Of a stretch of 64,000 nt of DNA, positions 1 to 11,556 are shown piece by piece (position 1 is the stretch's first letter; the number at the start of each line of letters is the position of its first letter). The notes below the pieces were generated by a model. The model did not search any database. It worked only from the letters and a program-made list of their open reading frames with translations, and was not told the origin of the DNA. A program made the position numbers and the translations under genes. Location: positions 332,068 to 396,067 of the forward strand of contig JAIWNI010000019.1 in assembly GCA_025331435.1 (NCBI GenBank), read 5' to 3'. This DNA comes from Choanephora cucurbitarum (taxonomy: Eukaryota > Mucoromycota > Mucoromycetes > Mucorales > Choanephoraceae).

Positions 1-3000
1 ATCGTTATGAAAAGCTTGTGGATGTAAGTATTCCCCCCCTTTTTTTTCTTTGTTTGAAATCAATGATTTACGACATGATTTGCTCATTTCTTTACTAGTT
101 AATTGTCAATTTGGATCTTGATCTAGCCCTAGCATTATCAGACGTATGTCCTGCCTCAGACATCGAAGATGCTGCTGTCGCTTTGTTGTCATGCTTTCAA
201 TCAAGGGGTAAAGCTCTTGTTCTGTTGAAAGCAGTCATCCAAAAAGAAGTGCAAAACACAGGTAAGGATGATACCTAAAAGAGGATGTTGACATATATGC
301 TAAATCTTTTTTTTTTATGCAGATAGTGAGACTGAATTGTTGAGAAGAACAAGTATCGCCACACGTCTTTTGTCTATCTTTGCAAAGCAGAATGGTGCAG
401 AATATGTTCGATCCGTGCTTCAACCTGTGTTTATCAAATTGGCCGAGAAGCCACCAGAAGAAAGAACATTCGAGTTGGATCCCTCCAAAGTCAATAGTGG
501 AGAAGATGTTTCTCGAAACAAACAGAATGTTGTGAGTGCCACAGAGTTGTTCTTAAACGCCATTTGTGCCTCTGCCAATGAAGCTCCTCCAGCCTTCAGA
601 GAAGTGTGTCATTACATCCTCACTTCTGTACGTGAACGATACCCCGAAGCAAAATATACTGCTGTTGGTGCTTTCATCTTCTTGCGTTTCTTCTGTCCTG
701 CCATCGTATCACCTGAGTCTGAAGGGTTGATTAAAGCAAACATGGCTATCTCTCGAGAAATGAAGCGTGGTCATTTGATTGCCACCAAAGTCATTCAGAA
801 CTTGGCCAACAATGTTTTGTTTGGTGCCAAGGAAACCTATATGATTGTCTTGAACGATTTCTTGACAAGTAACATTTACAAAGTAACTAGCTTCCTGCGT
901 GAAATATCCAGTGTACCAGATCAATTGACAATTGGCGAAGTATCACAACCTCGTAATGCTCGCCTTGGCATCCGAGAGAGCAGTAGCGACACAATCAGTA
1001 CCAATAGCGTTGAAGACACAGGCCTTGAGATTCGCCCAATGGAAGAAAAGGACTATTTTGCTTTGCATCGTGTCATGGCAGATAATATGGAACGACTTGC
1101 AAGAGAAATAGCAACTCGTCGCTTACGACAAATGATCAGTGTTGAGACTGCCACAGAAATGAAGCGACATTTAGATCGTGTGTCCAACATCTTGGCTCAG
1201 TTGGGTAGACCTCCAGAGATAACCAAGCAAGAGTCTGTTGGTCTTCGAAGTTATACACACGCCGCAGCAAACCAGCTGTATGCCGAATTCATGCGTCGTA
1301 ACAGTCATCGTAGTGTTGAATCGATTATTTCCAAGAACATTTTCTATGAAGGAGGTGTCTCTAAAGCAAATAGACCTGTGTTCTATTTCATCGCAAGAAA
1401 CGTTACTGCTGATAGCATCGATTTAGAGTTGCTCGTCTATTATATATTACAGGTTAGTATTCAAAAGACATTCTTTGTACCAACTGTCATTCAAACGTCT
1501 TTCTTTTTTAGACAATGGAGCGTGCGTCAAACAAGAACATTGACCTTGTACTTGATATGACTTTGTTCAATGCCACCAATGAAATACCCAATCAGTATCT
1601 ATTACAAGTGTTGCAATTGTTGCCAGTTGATCCTAGTGACATCATTTCCAGCATTATTGTCTATAATCCAAACACCTATCTTCGTAAATATGTCAAGAAG
1701 CTGCCTCGTGCCATACCACACAAGATGACAAAGCGTACTGCCTTTGCCGTCACCCTTGCAGAGCTATATGAATACATCAATCCTAGCGAAGTGCGCTTAC
1801 CGAAATCGACTAGTAAGTATCAGCAGAGAATGTGAAAAGTTGTTGCAAGACTCACCCTGTTGTTTATAAATAGCTTCCTTGGATACCGAGCAATGTCATG
1901 TGTTCCATCCTGTCAACAAACTTACTCAATATAAGGTCAACGTGCCCATTACCATCAAGGTGAGCACAGAGTATGTGCAGGTCATGACTGTTCGTAAGCA
2001 AGAATTCCTTTATGGTGTCACAACTGTCATCAACGATGTGTTCTTGATCACTGACCTGGAAGACATTGTGCTTATCAACAATAATCGCAACCAAGAAAAT
2101 GCAAACGAATTTTCCTTTAAATACAACAAGGGCAAAACACAACATGTTTTCTCTTCTATGAAGCGTGAAGCGATTGTCAATGTAAGTAAAAAAAAAATCT
2201 TTATAAAGAGCTGTTCTAACTTTATCTTTACATTTCTTTCTATAACATAGACAATTCGTCACAACAAAAGAAGATTGGAAACAGCTAAACCAAACAGCAT
2301 GTCTGAGAGAGTCATTCGTCCAAATGATGTGCCTGGTAGACTTCTCAACATGGCCTTGTTGAATATTGGTAGTGATGATCCAAACCTTCGTCTTGCTGCC
2401 TATAACCTGCTCTATGCCCTAAGTATCACTTTCCGTTTTGACGTGGGCAATCAACTTTTAGATGCACGCGATCTCTGTCTTCCTGCCAACAGTACAGCAT
2501 TTGTTGTCAACATCAGTGAAAAGATTGCTCAAAATCAACAGAATCTGACTCTTGAATTCCTTAGTGAATGCTTTATTGGCTTCCAAAAATCAAGTGAATC
2601 TCTTCGTTATCTGTGCTTGGATTACATGACGCCATGGCTACCTAATCTATCAAGATTCTGTCATAATGCCAGCATTGAAAATGACCGTGATACCATCAAG
2701 ACAAAGGAAGTCATTCGTAGTCTGATTGATTTGACAGTTGCTCGTACAGATGTAAGAAAGAAGAGTGTTTCATGGAGAAAGATGTACTCATTGTTGTTTA
2801 ATTAGATGTATAAACTGGTTCAAGCTAAAGTTTGGAAAACCATTGGACATATTGACGAGACACTCAATTTGGTACTTGATGTATTCATCCAATTCTCCAT
2901 TGAGCATGGTGTCGGATCCATTCAGGCTGAAGCCATGGCAGATACTTTTGTGACCCTATCTAACATTGCTGTTAGAGGAAAGATCGTCTCTAGACTTCGC

Positions 3001-4791
3001 AAAGTGTTGCAAAAGACATCTTTTAAACCAACTCGATCATTGACAGATCACTGGACCTGGAGCGAGATTGCAGTGCTCATTCGTTTTGTTCTCATGCTCT
3101 CTTTCAATAACCGTGGTCCTGTCAAGAGCTATATTCCCGAAATCTTTCACATTGTGTCGCTTGTGATAGGTGTAGGCCCTACTATCATTCGTTCATCTGT
3201 CCATGGCCTTGTCATCAATGTGATTCAATCTCTCTGTACAAACATGCCTATTCAGGAAGCCAATGTCAAGAAACTTCAACTGCTTTTGAACGAAATGTCT
3301 GATACTAAATACAGACTTCTCTTTGGTCTCTATAAGCCTCAAACAAGTGCCTTTTCTATCTCTTCTGATACACTGACTGATGCAGCTGAGCCTGTTCCTC
3401 TTATGGCTCTTGAAACCATTGTCAACAATCTACTGGAAGTCATCAACTACAGCGCTCCTTCTCCAGGTACGTATTGAGCTACATGCCTATTACTGTTGAT
3501 TTACTGAACTTTTTTCTTAATTAGACATGGCCAATGCATGGAGAGCACGATGGATGAGCTTGGTTGCTAGTACAGCATTCCAATTCAACCCAGCCATTCA
3601 ACCTCAAGCCTTTGTGGTATTAGGGTGCCTTGGTCGAGAAGAAGTCGATGACGATTTGCTCTATCAAATCCTGGTTGCCCTTCGAGGCGCCTTGGCCATC
3701 TTTAACGAATCAGATCCCAACCTTGTTCTGAGTATCATGATGTGTCTCAAGAATACAGTCGAAAGTTTACCTTCTGACTCTCGATACCTCTTGCCTATGT
3801 TCTGGGTCGCCATTGCCTTGGTCGAGATCAACAATGGTCCTACCTTCTCCATGGCCGTTGAACTGTTACTGGCTATCCTAAGAGCACTGGATGTAGATGA
3901 GTACTTTGCTGGTGATCGTATGGTCGATGTCCTGTTGACAGCACGTGAGCCTATGGCAGAGGTAGCCAACAAGCTGGATCAACTCTGTGGTGTCAATTTC
4001 CAGACACACTTTTCTTTTGCCATCGCCAGCATCTTCCTCAAGGGCTTGCGATACAACAATGCAAAGGAATCCATTTTCCAAGGCCTGACTACCTTTTTGG
4101 ATATCGAATGCAAGCATTCAGATGGTAATGATCATGTCGGCTCACGCAACCTAGGTTATCTAGCTGGTCTTTTGCCTTTAGCCATCAAGACAGAAACGTT
4201 GACTGAAGTGTTGCGTTTGGCAGGCCTGTTAGAGCCTGAGCTTGATTTGAATATGGATGATGAAGAAGATATCCATGCAACCAAGATGAACTATGATGGT
4301 ATTTTCAGTCGGTTGGACGTGTCAGACGAAACAACGGCTCTTTTGCTTGTTTCCATGTTGGCCACTCAACTTCAGGTTGTTGAGAATACACAAGAAAGAT
4401 TGTTTTTGTACAGTATACTTGCTGAAGCAGCTAGCTCTGTTCCAGATGTATTTATTGTTGTGTAAGTCTAGGTGTATGTCATTAGAGAATGAATTAGCAT
4501 AGCTCATATATGAATCTTTGTAGATATGATGCTCTTTTACCGAAAATGAATCAAATTGTGTTGAGCAGTACAAGTCAGCCTATCATAGAAGCAGTGAAGA
4601 CAATTCTGTTGATTGCCTGTTCTGATCCTTCATTCAGTGACAGTGCCAGAAAATCGAAGCCTAGTCAAAAGACATTGCTTGAGCGTGTTGGATTCACTTC
4701 TTTGGCGGATCCTTCTTTTGGTGCTACCTCTATCAATGTATTGCAAAATGCAAAACTTGCTAGTGAAGTGATTGAATTGATTATTGCATAG
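1..4791 (+). CDS. Neurofibromin/Ira-type Ras GTPase-activating protein, 3' part
   Basis: Stimulates GTP hydrolysis by Ras and so restrains Ras-cAMP signalling. The gene is cut by the window start; nine exons are visible: 1-23, 99-261, 323-1452, 1512-1812, 1874-2181, 2251-2751, 2806-3466, 3525-4461, 4524-4791, giving 1429 complete residues. The RasGAP domain occupies roughly the first 270 visible residues and contains the family signature FLRFFCPAIVSPE. It is followed by a Sec14/PH-like module (about 1512-2251) and a long HEAT-like region. The stretches RPNDVPGRLLNMALLNIGS and YMTPWLPNLSRFC align by eye with the same order of segments in animal neurofibromin, so orthology is strong. Exon phases are consistent throughout and the frame is open to a TAG at 4789-4791. 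The N-terminal half lies outside the window. Confidence 0.93.
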
Positions 4792-5403
4792 ATTGCCTTA
4801 TATTTATTATTATTCTCATCACTCTTTTTTTATTTCAATGTTTATATTACACACACACTATATTATATGTATAGACATATTATCACCCATTATATCATAG
4901 AACACTATTGACTCTGTATCTTTTGGTTTTTTTTTAATGCTATTTAATATTTAACTATCATAAGCCATTATAATAAACTTTTTTTTTTCCTATCCGAAAG
5001 ATGATAAGATGATGACTCATTAACAAATAGCTTGATCTTTGTATTCGACGGGATTCCTGTTTGATCTAATGGTATTTGAGATGGTCTTGATTTGGAAGAA
5101 TGGCTCATTTCTCTAAACTAGAATTCCAACTTAACATGAAAATCAAGATATGTGTTTAAAGATTAATTGTGATAATCGTTTAATTTTTTTTGTTTTAACT
5201 TTTAAAATGATACATGTTTCTATAAAAGGAATGAAAGAAAAAGAAGTGGGTTGGTATTTACAGAGAAAAAAAAGAGAGATAGAAGGGGAGTGAATAAAGA
5301 GAAGAAGTTTGCTTTTACATATGTATAAATTAGTTTAAAAGCAATTGTTTAAAAAAAGAGGTATCAAAATAAGATTAAGAATAATTAAAAAAAAAGATAG
5401 AGT
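4792..5403. other. Convergent intergenic region
   Basis: Shared 3' flank of the RasGAP gene and the transporter gene. It is very AT-rich. An AATAAA-type element near 4973-4979 could serve the plus-strand gene. No ORF or RNA gene was recognised. Confidence 0.6.
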
Positions 5404-6789
5404 CTAAGCTCTAAAGTCTCTAATGAGAGCCTTGATGGCATCAATGGAACCAAAGATACAGCCTACAATACCCAAGAAGAGAGTAAAGGCACAGAAGAGA
5501 AGTTCATACCAGGGCTTGTTACGAACACCAGTCAACTTGAGGTAACAGGTGACAGGCAAGAGGAAGACAAGACCACAGTTGGCAAGGGCACCAATCAAAC
5601 TCATAAAGTCATCAAAGTAAGGAACAAAGATGGCCAAGACAACCAAGATAGCCATGGCAGCAGTACGGACAATACAACGAATGATCCAGGCACCAATCTT
5701 ACCATGCTTGTCATCACTCAACTTGATCCAGTCTTCAAATTCCAAAGAGAAAGAGATGATATAGATAGGAATGGCCAAGATGACATGGACAGTCATGACA
5801 ATGACAGCCACCATTCTGGCAGTTTCGTTGTTGAGGGAATCATAGACAGGGGAAAGAGTAGTACGACCATAAGACCAGTAACCGGGAATGGCAGTCAAGA
5901 GATAGAGAGCAGTACAGGTACTCAAACCAGCCATGACAGCCCATTTCCATTGGTGAGGCTTCTTTAAGGCATGTTCAGCATGAGGGTAGGTGTTGATACC
6001 ACCATAAGAGAAGGCAATGGTAGCAAGGGCAGAAGGGAAACCAGTCCAGATGACGCCATCAGTCATGATTGTACCAGCAGGCAGACTGTTATGGTCGATT
6101 GGTCCTTGAACCACAACCACAAAGACGGCAATCACAGTACTGAGGACAGCAATGATAGAGATGACAGTGAATTCCTTCAGGGTTTTGGCAACCAAACCGG
6201 GAATCAACAAGACAGCACCGATAATACAGTTCCAGGTCTTGAGGTCAAGAGCACCACTGGTATAACGAAGAAGGTAGTTCAGGTTGCTACTGGCCAAGAC
6301 CATGTAGAGGGCAGGACAACCAAACAAATTAAGAAGGTGAAGTACACTAGCAATGATGTAACCAGGGTAACCAAAGGCAGCCATACCGACTGATTTGTAG
6401 TTATGGAGACGATGACCGGGCTTGTAGTATAGACAACGAATGATGATGATACCACTGTAGACAGACATAAAATAAGCCAAGAACATGATCAAGATACCGA
6501 GCCAACCACCTAGTGAAGTACAAGAATGAATATCAACGCATGTCTATGACAAAAGTTTCTTCTTACCTAAAGCAAAGGCCTTGGGAAGACCCAAGGTACC
6601 TGTGCCTGCAACAACACAGACTACACTGAAATAAGCAGTCATGACAGAACCATTGCCATGACCGAATTCATTGGTGATTGATTGTTCATCTTCAATGGCA
6701 TTATCAATCGCTGTTTCTTCAATCTTGAAGGTTTGACTGAAGCTGTTTCTAGGGGAAACAGAAATCTTTTCGGATTCTTGAAAGACCAT
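5404..6789 (-). CDS. Amino acid transporter, AAAP (Aa_trans) family
   Basis: Predicted multi-spanning permease moving neutral amino acids across the plasma or vacuolar membrane. Two exons, 6789-6567 and 6509-5404, joined through a 57 bp GTAAGA...CTAG intron, give 442 residues. A hydrophilic tail of about 50 residues precedes the family's first transmembrane segment, which carries the typical motif AGTGTLGLPKAFALGGW; that motif spans the splice junction, which supports the exon join. About ten further hydrophobic segments follow. The arrangement resembles fungal Mtr/AVT-type AAAP carriers; substrate and membrane cannot be told from sequence. A TATA element lies about 35 bp upstream of the start codon. 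Confidence 0.9.
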
Positions 6790-6822
6790 TTAAACAAATT
6801 AAGAGAAACAGTTGATGTTTTC

Positions 6823-6831
6823 TTTTATATA
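6823..6831 (-). promoter_or_regulatory. TATA box of the amino acid transporter gene
   Basis: On the minus strand the sequence reads TATATAAAA, about 34 bp before the ATG at 6789. The position suggests a short leader. Inferred from motif and position only. Confidence 0.5.
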
Positions 6832-7944
6832 AAAAAAGGGGGGTAAAAGTTGAATGTTAAAAAAAAGAAGGGAAAAAACGGTTTAAGAGACTAGAGAAAC
6901 AAAGAGGGGTTTTTATACTTGTTTAAGTAAAAAAAAAAAAAAAAATTTTTTTAGTAGACATCTCTATATTTCAAATCAGGGAAACTAACTGATAATAATA
7001 TATTTAGTTCGCCGATTGGACCATTCACATATTGAATTCGGAACCACTTTGACTGGTTTACAAAGTGTTGGAACGAATCAAATCAAGCCTTTCTTTATTC
7101 CAACTTTCTTTTTACTTTAATTCTCTAACTGACAGGTTAAATAGATGGTATAAAAGTAAAAGAAAGAAAGAATAGGAGAGGGAATAAAGTTAAGTAAATT
7201 CCCACAGTAAAAGACGATAAGGTTCAACGTTTATGAGATCTTTAGTGTAACCATAGAAACGAGATCACAATAGATTTAATACAAGTTGTGCTGGTAAAAT
7301 GACCCCTCGTTCTGTTTCTTTTTTATTTCATGTCAAATAGAAAATGATGGAAGTTTCCTAAACTGGTAATTTCTTTATCTCTCTCTCTCTTTCTCTCTCT
7401 TTCATAACCACAAGTCAACAGAGTAGTACAGAATCCATAGAGGGAGTAGTTCTTTATTATCTGTATTTTAAAACTTTATCCGTATATCACTTTGTAAATC
7501 AGCTCATAAAAAAAAATAAGGGTCAAGAAAGTAACCAATTCACTATAAACAATTGAAAGGTACACTAAGGCATTGTGTCCAAAAGGAAGCAATTCAAGTG
7601 AAATAAAGGAATTGCCTTTATCCCTAAAAATAAGTAAAAAAGACGAAAGAAGAATGATCTATCCATTTGCCATCTAGAATACAGTGTATTCCCTTTTGGT
7701 TATACTAAGAGTTATCCATTTACTGATGTGTGGATAAAAAAAAACGGGTATTCTCTGAGTTTCAAATCTATATGTTATCTTATCTTGACCAATAAAATAA
7801 AACTTTCTTTTTTTATCTTATCATTTTCGGGTAGAAGACCAATAAATAAAGATAGAAGAAGTAAAAAAAAAAATTTTTTTTTCTGAATATTTATAGTGTT
7901 GCCAAAATATATTTAGAACTTTTTTTTTTTAGTCACACCAAGAT

Positions 7945-8036
7945 TATAAAAGAAATCAACATTTTAATCATTTATCACTCTTTTTTTCCCCCTTTTTCTC
8001 TCTCTCTTTCTCTTTTTTTTTCATCCCTCTTTCTTA
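7945..8036 (+). promoter_or_regulatory. Orphan core promoter: TATA box plus CT-rich initiator tract
   Basis: TATAAAAG at 7945-7952 is followed by a roughly 55 bp pyrimidine-rich tract (7980-8036). The same arrangement, a CT-rich tract just before the start codon, is seen at the HSE1, Zn2Cys6 and GH31 genes in this window. The first downstream ATG, at 8061, opens a frame of only eight codons, so any transcript would be non-coding or carry a tiny ORF. Confidence 0.3.
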
Positions 8037-8070
8037 CAAGTGATAGACAAGCCCAAAAGAAATGGGATAT

Positions 8071-8140
8071 GATGACGTAACACTTTGAAAGAGGAATACC
8101 TTACAAAAGAGTATTTGAATAGAGATGAATACACGTCATC
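8071..8140. promoter_or_regulatory. Inverted pair of CRE-like bZIP sites
   Basis: GATGACGT at 8071-8078 and its exact reverse complement ACGTCATC at 8133-8140 face each other 54 bp apart. A third related site, TGACATCA within the palindrome ATATGACATCATAT, lies at 8381-8394. TGACGT is the core recognised by ATF/CREB-type bZIP factors. Function is inferred. Confidence 0.35.
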
Positions 8141-8461
8141 ATGATAAAGATGTATATAGACAATATGATCAAACGATAAATAGCTTTTGATGATGACTTC
8201 ATCCTCTTGGACCTTATTAGTGTCCTGCCCTCTCTTTTTTTTTTCTTTTTAGCACTAAAGTTAATTTGATGATTCCCATCATATGATTGGCGCTCTATTG
8301 TATTAAACTCTAAACCAAAACAAGTTTAAAGGAACATCATCCCAAAAAGGGGATCGCCGTTGCTTTAAATGAATCGCATGATATGACATCATATTGATGA
8401 GAGTGGGCGTACCTTTTTTTTTATTACTATTTACATGAAATTTACAAAATATGATAACAGT

Positions 8462-8941
8462 TCAGAAGCACTGAAAACTGTTATGAAATCGATCTAATGC
8501 TTCAATAGCCTCAAATTCATCTTTTGTGAGATGATCCAAGCTTAATTGAGGTGGATTACAGAGATCGGCTACTGAAAGACGACGACGGGGAGGTGGAGAG
8601 AGATCATCCTCTTCTTCTTCTGATGAAGATGAAGATGAGCATAAGGCAGGTGGACGATGTTTACTGTTACTTGAACGAGTCCTTCGCATACTCTTTTTGG
8701 CCTGATGGATCACTAGTTCTTGTTGTAGGTTACGGTGTGTCTGTGTATGTTGCATCATGTTGTCAAATCGACTAAAGGCCTTGCTACAACCAGGTACAAT
8801 GCATAAAAAGGGCTTTTCACCTGTATGCTTCCTTGCATGACGTGCAAGATGTTCACTTCGAGTAAATACCATATTACAATCACCATAACCAGTGCATTGA
8901 AATAACTTGGGTTTTGTGTTCTTTGTTCTTTTTGTATGCAT
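8462..8941 (-). CDS. Small C2H2 zinc-finger transcription factor
   Basis: Probable sequence-specific nuclear regulator of 159 residues in a single exon. Two adjacent C2H2 fingers occupy about residues 10-75 (C-x4-C-x12-H-x3-H, then C-x4-C-x12-H-x3-H), joined by the canonical TGEKPF linker. The helices HLARHARKH and [14 protein letters not shown] resemble the fungal Usv1/Rgm1/Msn2-like stress regulators. A basic patch, a Ser/Glu/Asp-rich run and the segment [14 protein letters not shown] follow. The frame stays open upstream to 9037, but the ATG at 8941 is preferred because the longer version would run through an A/T homopolymer leader and a TATA-like element (9004-9011). Confidence 0.8.
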   Translation of the reverse strand: MHTKRTKNTKPKLFQCTGYGDCNMVFTRSEHLARHARKHTGEKPFLCIVPGCSKAFSRFDNMMQHTQTHRNLQQELVIHQAKKSMRRTRSSNSKHRPPALCSSSSSSEEEEDDLSPPPRRRLSVADLCNPPQLSLDHLTKDEFEAIEALDRFHNSFQCF

Positions 8942-9003
8942 TTTTTTTTTAGAGGAATAGAAAGAAAGTGAAAGATTTTTATTTTTTTTAAAAAAGGGGG
9001 GGA

Positions 9004-9011
9004 TTTTTATA
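9004..9011 (-). promoter_or_regulatory. TATA-like element upstream of the zinc-finger gene
   Basis: Minus-strand TATAAAAA about 65 bp before the preferred ATG at 8941. It lies inside the longer alternative frame, which argues for the shorter start. Confidence 0.4.
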
Positions 9012-9135
9012 TGAAAAAGAAAAACGCCATTAGACAAATAAAGTAAAAACCATAAAAAAATTTAAATGTCATCATGATTTCTTAAAATGATGGGAAAAAA
9101 AAAAGAGTTTTAATCAGGTACCGAATTTCTATAAA

Positions 9136-10081
9136 TTACAAATCATCCATCACAAAATCATCGTGATAACGTCTATATATAAAAAGGGGAAATTGTTGTC
9201 AATCATTAGGTGATTTATATGGATCATCCTTACCTTGAATCATCAGTAACAATCTCTTCTTCCATTTCTTCAGCTGTAGGGGCATTCATACTAGAATAGA
9301 TTTAGTTTCCATTCAGTCATAGAACATAACACATACCTTTCACTCTTACAACTAAAGAAGATCATTCGCTTCAGTTTTCGATTAAAGAAAAAGTAGTTCA
9401 TGGACCACCTTGGATTGTTGTCAATCATACATTACAGTTTTCTTTAAAGTTGTCTTACTTACAGATAACCTTCTTCTTCATTCATTGGATCATCATCTAC
9501 ATCTGGATTATAGCTATAGACATCACACTCTTCTAACTGTACAATATCATCCAATACATCCCATAGTCTAATCTTATAAGTGATCCTCTCTAATTACATA
9601 TAGATATATTTACCTGTATCGATTGACAATAGCATCATTACCCAGATTAAATAAGGTAGTATTGACTGAATTCATCACTAGTTCAACAGAGGGTAATTTC
9701 AGAAATTGATCTGGTCTAACATCTTCAAAATCATGTTCAGGAAAGGCTGCATTCAGAGTGGCCAAAAGATAGAAGAAAGTCTTGCGTGGTGCTGCCTCTG
9801 TTAGGCGTCCAAAGGGTGAGACAATATGAAGCTCATCAGGTGAGATGGAGCCAGGCACTAACAGGTCTGTATTGTATCGACTCTCTAATGTCTTGAATAG
9901 CTTTTTATCTGTACCCGCAGATTTACCTTTTTGAGAATAGAGTGTTAGCCAAAGTTATCTATAATATAACTTGTCTTTTACATGAATAGGCTTCTACCCT
10001 TCCAGTCAAGACACATTCTGATGTCTCCCATACAAAGGCAGTATTAATTAAATCAAGTGAATCTACTTCAAGAAACTTCAT
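9136..10081 (-). CDS. MAF1: MAF1, repressor of RNA polymerase III
   Basis: Nutrient- and stress-controlled repressor that binds RNA polymerase III and blocks tRNA and 5S rRNA transcription. Six exons, 10081-9982, 9926-9614, 9567-9463, 9408-9337, 9290-9234 and 9172-9136, give 227 residues with all phases matching. The protein opens with MKFLEVDSLDLINTAF and contains the very conserved block VPGSISPDELHIVSPFGRL, followed by the LWDVLDDIVQLEECDVYSYNPD and FFFNRKLKRMIFF segments, in the same order as other eukaryotic Maf1 proteins. It ends in an acidic tail. All introns are short (43-71 bp). The length is near that of animal Maf1 and lacks the long low-complexity insert of the budding yeast protein. 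Confidence 0.97.
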
Positions 10082-10551
10082 TACGTGCGTGTGTTATATA
10101 TGTATATATCTAATAGTAAAAAGAAAGAAAAAAAAAAGAAAAGAAAAAAGAAAGTATGCGTATGTGTGTGTGTGTGTGTGTATGGATGCATAGACTCATG
10201 ATATCATTGGTGGAGAGAAATTGTATCACTTGATCATGCCATTCAATCTCAGCATCTGACTTTTATCTGCCAATCAGAAAGAAGGTCTGTGCATGTTCAA
10301 CTTCATCATTGGATCATTTTTAGAAATTGGAAAAAGTACATCATCTCTATTCTAGATTGCATAAAGCATGACTACCTGTATAATTCCATATTTAGTAGCT
10401 GTCTTTCCCCCTTCTTTTTCAAGTAAAGATAGTCTATTTCAACCAATCAACCCTTATGTCAAGGACACTTTCGTTTGATATCATTTATAGCAATTTATTC
10501 TCAACAAGTCTATCATTCTCTCTGGAGAAAAAAGATGGTGTCTATTCTCCT
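10082..10551. other. Intergenic region with a (TG)n microsatellite
   Basis: Upstream region of MAF1. An A/G-rich tract (about 10118-10153) and a (TG)n run (about 10163-10182) are the only features seen. No ORF of note. Confidence 0.5.
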
Positions 10552-11414
10552 TTAGGTATGCTTTATAGCACAAGAAGGTAAAGGTGAAGTATTTGGTGAA
10601 GCTATTCTGTTGATAAAGGTATGCTTAAGACTCAAGGCATCTCTGACTTCACGAGGAATCACAACCACCACTTGCTGCATAGGAGACGCCAATCTCTCTA
10701 TCAGAATAGTCGGTTGCTTCATCTTGCTTAACCACTTCTTTTCCTCTGCTCTGCTTCTCTTTCTCGTCTTCTTGATCTGTGTTTCCTTTTTGGGTGGTGT
10801 CATGGGCCTGTATCGAGAGATCTGTTCGAAATGAGCAGAGGCTCGTTTGGCCATTGAGGGAGGAAGTGGTGCTTGTTGTGGTTGAGGTTGTGGCTGTGGT
10901 GATCCAGTGAGATCTATCTGAATACGATTGGTTGATGGTTGTGCATCAGGAACTGTATCGGTTACCATAAAGCCTATTAAACTTGTAGTTGAGCCTTTGA
11001 TTAGTATCGACACAAGTGCTCTTTACCTTTTTTGGCATTCGGACCTTGAATCACGCGTACCTGTGGATACGGGTTCACGACAGGTACTGGTGTAGGTGAC
11101 GATGAAGAGAGAGGTATTTCTGGCTTCGATCTAATACCAATCAACGATCGAGAACAGTCTTTTGCTTCTCGTGGCCAAAGGTTGATAGTCAGTTCCATCA
11201 GTCTTCTGATGTCAGGATCATTGTTCATCTGTTGAAGCCATTGAGGACCATGGAGTGGATGATGTTCCAGATTACTTAGGTATTGAGGAAATGTACTGCA
11301 TCGAGCACGGAATTTGATATAACGTATCATTTTCGTCTTTGTGATCGGGAAAGGATCATCGGCATAGGTAGATGCAAATTTTTCATACGCTTTACATTCT
11401 GCTGACATGGACAT
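10552..11414 (-). CDS. Uncharacterised protein, fungal-specific
   Basis: Two exons, 11414-11027 and 10973-10552, with a 53 bp GTAAAG...ATAG intron, give 269 residues. Residues about 5-95 are predicted helical and contain a pattern (FASTYADDPFPITKTKMIRYIKF ... YLSNLEHHPLHGPQWLQQM) that loosely recalls the SAM-like core-binding fold of tyrosine recombinases, also found in some fungal DNA-binding proteins; this is weak. The rest is low-complexity, with a PQ-rich run, a lysine/arginine-rich patch (KKTRKRSRAEEKKW) that could be a nuclear signal, and Ser/Pro-rich ends. It follows the coiled-coil gene on the same strand after 143 bp. Function not recognised. Confidence 0.7.
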
Positions 11415-11556
11415 ATTGAGTTGTTGTTAAAAAAAAAAAAAAAAGGGAAATTGCAACCAAAAAAAAAAATTATTATCTATCGATATTTACAATGTATCAT
11501 GCATCATCAAACTATCGTTAAGAGAGATTTTCCTTTTGAAATAGAGGATGCTTTTA

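Larger units (their letters stand above)
6832..8461. other. Long intergenic region with promoter-like elements
   Basis: Contains the upstream region of the transporter and the 3' flank of the zinc-finger gene. Notable elements are CT-rich tracts (7377-7402 and 7980-8036), a plus-strand TATAAAAG at 7945-7952 with no long ORF downstream, and three bZIP/CRE-like sites at 8071-8078, 8133-8140 and 8384-8391. No protein-coding gene could be supported. Confidence 0.5.

Noticed and set aside
10155..10182. CRISPR-like or functional repeat
   Set aside because: Only a (TG)n microsatellite; no spacers, and the genome is eukaryotic.
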